Source: Paenibacillus sp. DMB5 (GTDB taxonomy: Bacteria; Bacillota; Bacilli; Paenibacillales; Paenibacillaceae). From it: a stretch of 64,000 nucleotides of DNA. The notes below the pieces were generated by a model. That model was not told where the DNA came from, ran no database searches, and saw only the letters and a list, made by a program, of their open reading frames with translations. The stretch is from assembly GCF_001517085.1 (NCBI RefSeq), contig NZ_LRAC01000010.1, positions 20,798 to 84,797 of the forward strand, in the 5' to 3' direction. Below are positions 61,391-64,000 of the stretch, one piece after another (position 1 is the stretch's first letter; every line of letters begins with the position of its first letter). A program made the position numbers and the translations under genes.

Positions 61391-61552
61391 TTATCCGTTG
61401 AAGTGTGGCTGGAAAGGCATTTCACAATTGTGTAGTGTTATTGAGTTCTTGTAAATGGACAGACTTCTCCCGTTGTTGGCATTTACATGAACGATGCCAG
61501 ACATGATAGTAATCAGCCGGCTGTTAACACTATTAGTCACATTGTGATCCAT
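61391..61552 (-). CDS. Putative 53-aa small protein upstream of the ABC-F gene
   Basis: A 53-codon frame from ATG 61552 to TAA 61391, reading MDHNVTNSVNSRLITIMSGI and continuing with a polar, Asn/His-rich sequence. AAAGGAGGTGTGGGGAA before the ATG is an excellent ribosome binding site, and a promoter (TTGCAT and TAAACT, spacer 17) lies upstream at 61586-61614. It is followed by the leader ORF and attenuator. It may be a real small protein or a leader peptide. No family recognised. Confidence 0.55.
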   Translation of the reverse strand: MDHNVTNSVNSRLITIMSGIVHVNANNGRSLSIYKNSITLHNCEMPFQPHFNG

Positions 61553-61585
61553 TTCCCCACACCTCCTTTTTACAAATTTAAGGTT

Positions 61586-61614
61586 AGTTTAACCAATATC
61601 GCCGAAAGATGCAA
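61586..61614 (-). promoter_or_regulatory. Promoter of the ABC-F leader
   Basis: On the minus strand TTGCAT (61609-61614) and TAAACT (61586-61591) are 17 bases apart. The -10 lies inside a perfect inverted repeat, GGTTAAACTAACC, which might be an operator. Confidence 0.6.
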
Positions 61615-61719
61615 GAGAAAAAAGCCTGATTACTGCAATCATATATCTTCGGCGGAACAAGTAGGATGTAAAAGGGCGCGGCGGCGCCCGGAAACTTTTC
61701 TGAGGAAAGAGGCGGGGAT

Positions 61720-62097
61720 ATGACGATTTTTGACGGTCTGCTGGGGAATGCGACCCAGGTGGAGCTTGCTGATGTACAGCGTGAATACGCACGGATTCTG
61801 GCTCCAGGCGAGAGAATCGAGCGGGCATACAAACTGATCCGGGATATGTTTATTTTTACCGATAAGCGGCTGATTCTCGTGGATAAACAAGGTATGACCG
61901 GCAAGAAAACACAATATCATTCGATCCCTTATAAAAGCATCTCCCATTACTCTGTGGAAACGGCAGGTCATTTCGATCTGGATGCGGAGCTGTGTCTGTA
62001 TGTATCGGGCAGTAGCCTGCCGCTGAAGAAGACATTCAATAAATCGGTCAATATTTATGAGGTGCAGGCGGTGCTGTCACAGTATATTCTGAAATAA
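61720..62097 (+). CDS. Bacterial PH-domain protein
   Basis: A 125-residue single-domain protein of the bPH (YozO/PF08000) type: RILAPGERIERAYKLIRDMF, IFTDKRLILVDKQG and YHSIPYKSISHYSVET are the conserved blocks of the family. The fold is PH-like, with unknown ligand. GAGGCGGGGAT lies before ATG 61720. It stands alone between divergent and convergent genes. Confidence 0.87.
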   Translation: MTIFDGLLGNATQVELADVQREYARILAPGERIERAYKLIRDMFIFTDKRLILVDKQGMTGKKTQYHSIPYKSISHYSVETAGHFDLDAELCLYVSGSSLPLKKTFNKSVNIYEVQAVLSQYILK

Positions 62098-62113
62098 TGT
62101 TCCGGCGTTAGTA

Positions 62114-62653
62114 TCAGATGGTATAAGGGAGCACGAGCGCTCCATAGGCAAAAGCGGCCACAATCACCAGTGCGGGATGCAGCTTCAGCCACTTCATGGC
62201 GGCAAAAGCAACAGCGGCGATCATCAGCGTCTGCCAGATCCCGATGGCTTCTGCCGGGCCTTGGGCCATTTTAATCGTCAGCACAGTCATCATAACTGCG
62301 ATAACCGGCTGTACAAGCAGCGTCATCCCTTTAACGACAGGCGACTGCTTGTATTTCTGCATGATCCGGAGCAGGATGATCAAGGCGGCGGCCGAAGGGA
62401 GGACTGTAGCGGTCAGCGCCAAGACTACGCCAAACCAGCCGAAGACGTCATAGCCGACGAAAGCAGCGATTTTGGTGGCAATCGGACCCGGCAGGGCATT
62501 GCCGAGCGCCAGCATATTGGAAAACTGCTCATCGGTCAGCCAGCCGAAATGGGGGACAATTTCCTCATACATCAGCGGGATGGAGGAGGGGCCGCCGCCG
62601 TAGCCCAGCAGATTTGCCATAAAAAAGCCGTAGATCAGCTCAAGCCATTCCAT
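62114..62653 (-). CDS. Chromate transporter, CHR half-domain (second gene)
   Basis: A 179-residue membrane protein with five or six helices. GYGGGPSSIPLMYEEIV and NALPGPIATKIAAFVGY are the CHR-family motifs. It is the second of two half-size CHR genes that probably form a heterodimer. Such pairs are called chromate transporters, but in Bacilli many may move other anions. Its ATG directly follows the TAA of the first gene. Confidence 0.9.
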   Translation of the reverse strand: MEWLELIYGFFMANLLGYGGGPSSIPLMYEEIVPHFGWLTDEQFSNMLALGNALPGPIATKIAAFVGYDVFGWFGVVLALTATVLPSAAALIILLRIMQKYKQSPVVKGMTLLVQPVIAVMMTVLTIKMAQGPAEAIGIWQTLMIAAVAFAAMKWLKLHPALVIVAAFAYGALVLPYTI

Positions 62654-63235
62654 TTAGCTGTTTCCCCCCTTGCTTTGCTTTTTGGCGAGTATCCGGTAGT
62701 GAACGGTTCCATAGCCCAGAAAAAGCACGATTACGATGGCCGGATGCACATGCAGCACCTCCAGCAGCACCAGGGCCAGCAGCAGAAAAGCAGCTCCGAT
62801 CCATTTCCCCAGCCCTTTAAACGCCTTTTGGGCAAATTCATAAGCCATCATCCCGAGCATAACCGCGATCACAGGTGAAACAGCAGCAATCATACCCGCT
62901 ACTGTCCGGGAGCCGCTTAAATAATTGACGGCCGAGAGCAGGGCGATCATCGCAATACAGCTGGGTAAAATGTGGGCAAGAACGGAGAGGAAGGCTCCCC
63001 GGACTCCCTTCAGCTTGTACCCGAGATAGGCTGCCATTTTGGTGGCGATCGGGCCGGGAAGGGCGTTGGCGATGGCCAGTGTCTCCCCGAATTCGTCGTC
63101 GCTAAGCCAGTTGTACCGGGTTACGGCATCATGGCGGATCAGCGGAATGACAGAAGGCCCTCCGCCGTAACCGAGTATGCCTGTTCTGCACATGGCAACG
63201 GCAAGCTGTACATAATCATTTTTGGCTTTTTTCAC
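62654..63235 (-). CDS. Chromate transporter, CHR half-domain (first gene)
   Basis: A 193-residue half-size CHR protein, with GILGYGGGPSVIPLIRHDAV and NALPGPIATKMAAYLGYKL near the N-terminus. With the next gene it makes the usual two-protein transporter. It starts at GTG 63235 behind AGGGGTTCT. The N-terminal charged segment (KKAKNDY) is cytoplasmic. Confidence 0.9.
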   Translation of the reverse strand: MKKAKNDYVQLAVAMCRTGILGYGGGPSVIPLIRHDAVTRYNWLSDDEFGETLAIANALPGPIATKMAAYLGYKLKGVRGAFLSVLAHILPSCIAMIALLSAVNYLSGSRTVAGMIAAVSPVIAVMLGMMAYEFAQKAFKGLGKWIGAAFLLLALVLLEVLHVHPAIVIVLFLGYGTVHYRILAKKQSKGGNS

Positions 63236-63505
63236 AGAACCCCTGCTAAGAGATGTATGCAGGACAGCCGGACTTCAGCAAGATAGTACATTTATGCAGC
63301 AGCTGAAACGGAACATGGTTTTGGAACATTCTATACCAGCCGTTGCCGGTCAACTACCGGGAAAACGCGGTATGCCAGAATCTTTGTGCACCGTATACAA
63401 AAAGAGGTGTCCTGAATTTGAGTTTGTTCTTAGTGCATTGACAGGGGAATTTGCCGTACGGTTAAATGACGGTAACTTTAAGCGAACTGCAGAGGGGGAT
63501 GGCGC

Positions 63506-64000
63506 ATGATGAAACAGCCGGTGACCGGTGCAAAAACAATGGTGGTCAGCCCCCATTACCTGGCTTCCGCCGCAGGTGCGGAAATCCTGTACAAAGGCGG
63601 CAATGCTTTTGATGCGGCGGTGGCGGTCAGCGCGGCGCTGGCCGTGGTATATCCGCACATGACGGGGCTGGGCGGCGATGCTTTTTGGCTCACGTACAGC
63701 GCAGGCGAAGGGCGCGTTCGGGCCTATAACGGCAGCGGACGGTCCGGCTACGGCGTCCGCCGGGACCTGTACGCCGGGGAAGCTGCGATTCCCCGGCGCG
63801 GTGTGCGCAGCGCCATTACGGTGCCCGGAATGGCGGACAGCTGGGCGGCGGTCCAGGGTGAATACGGCCGCCTGTCCTTCGCGGAGGTGCTGGAGCCGGC
63901 GATCAGCCACGCCTCCGCGGGGTTTCCGCTGTCCCCGGACCAGCACGGGGGCAGCTTGCTTGCCGGAGCCGCGCTGAGCCCCGGCGCGGCGGCGGAGTAC
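63506..64000 (+). CDS. Gamma-glutamyltransferase family protein, cut by the window edge
   Basis: The first 165 residues of a gamma-glutamyltranspeptidase-type Ntn hydrolase. The start KQPVTGAKTMVVSPHYLASA and the stretch GGNAFDAAVAVSAALAVVYP, then TGLGGDAFWL, are typical of the large-subunit part. ITVPGMADSW is also conserved. No signal peptide is visible, unlike secreted GGT enzymes, so it may be a cytoplasmic member. GGGGGATGGCGC lies before ATG 63506. The catalytic Thr that follows autocleavage lies beyond the window. Confidence 0.87.
   Translation, partial: MMKQPVTGAKTMVVSPHYLASAAGAEILYKGGNAFDAAVAVSAALAVVYPHMTGLGGDAFWLTYSAGEGRVRAYNGSGRSGYGVRRDLYAGEAAIPRRGVRSAITVPGMADSWAAVQGEYGRLSFAEVLEPAISHASAGFPLSPDQHGGSLLAGAALSPGAAAEY

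Overview
This window most likely comes from the chromosome of a spore-forming, low-to-mid GC Firmicute, almost certainly a Paenibacillus. The evidence is a Ger-type germinant receptor operon, a YjcZ-type small sporulation protein, Bacillus-like operons (infC-rpmI-rplT with an L20-type leader, a leucine-type T-box ahead of ilvBNC-leuA, ytqAB, nupNOPQ, feoAB), strong AGGAGG ribosome binding sites, and a tandem repeat of a kind I associate with Paenibacillus (from memory). I see no prophage, transposase, CRISPR array or rRNA. It is mostly housekeeping chromosome with one accessory-looking stretch (about 32-42.4 kb).

Layout. 0-4.1 kb (minus): germinant receptor operon gerA-gerB-gerC plus a cut-off small membrane protein; gerB has an apparent one-base deletion and gerA seems to start at CTG. 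4.4-8.8 kb (plus): recQ, a B12-binding radical SAM protein and a nucleotidyltransferase-like protein. 9.1-13.3 kb (minus): ytqA/mnmL and ytqB/mnmM (tRNA wobble-uridine modification), a VOC protein, manA and an alpha/beta hydrolase. 13.5-18.2 kb: a small hypothetical gene, trmB, a PAP2 phosphatase with an MGDG-synthase-type glycosyltransferase, and a membrane GT2 enzyme with a long leader. 18.2-19.7 kb: the L20-leader operon infC-rpmI-rplT, with infC starting at ATC. 20.4-25.4 kb: a nucleoside ABC importer. 25.5-26.5 kb: a tandem repeat that ends on the Shine-Dalgarno of a Gly/Tyr-rich protein gene, then a GNAT gene.

26.6-32.2 kb: branched-chain amino acid genes ilvB-ilvN-ilvC-leuA behind a T-box with a CTC (Leu) specifier. 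leuB lies 10.4 kb further on (42.6 kb). Between them are a 1686-residue LPXTG adhesin with six exact-length 92-residue SpaA/CnaB repeats, an ECF sigma/anti-sigma/DUF4097 envelope-stress operon, an aldo/keto reductase and a small GT2. 43.7-48.2 kb: a 2-Cys peroxiredoxin behind a perfect PerR box, a zinc-finger-like protein, a PAS histidine kinase and an M17 aminopeptidase. 48.3-51.1 kb (minus): feoA-feoB-Cys-rich protein with a Fur-box-like site. 51.2-58.6 kb: an HMGL-type aldolase, a MASE3-GGDEF-EAL protein with a degenerate GGDEF motif, tRNA-Gly(TCC), a YjcZ-like gene, an M20 peptidase, a methyltransferase, a NUDIX hydrolase and a small membrane protein. 58.8-64 kb: an ASCH protein, an ABC-F ATPase with an unusual leader (53-codon ORF, then a 30-codon ORF that runs through an intrinsic terminator), a PH-domain protein, a split chromate transporter and the start of a gamma-glutamyltransferase.

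The most interesting unexplained structures are the ABC-F leader (61282-61614), the tandem repeat at 25535-25698 with related motifs before other genes, the adhesin with its own leader terminator, the hairpins inside the ilv-leu operon and the long GT2 leader. All assignments come from reading the sequence. No database search was run.
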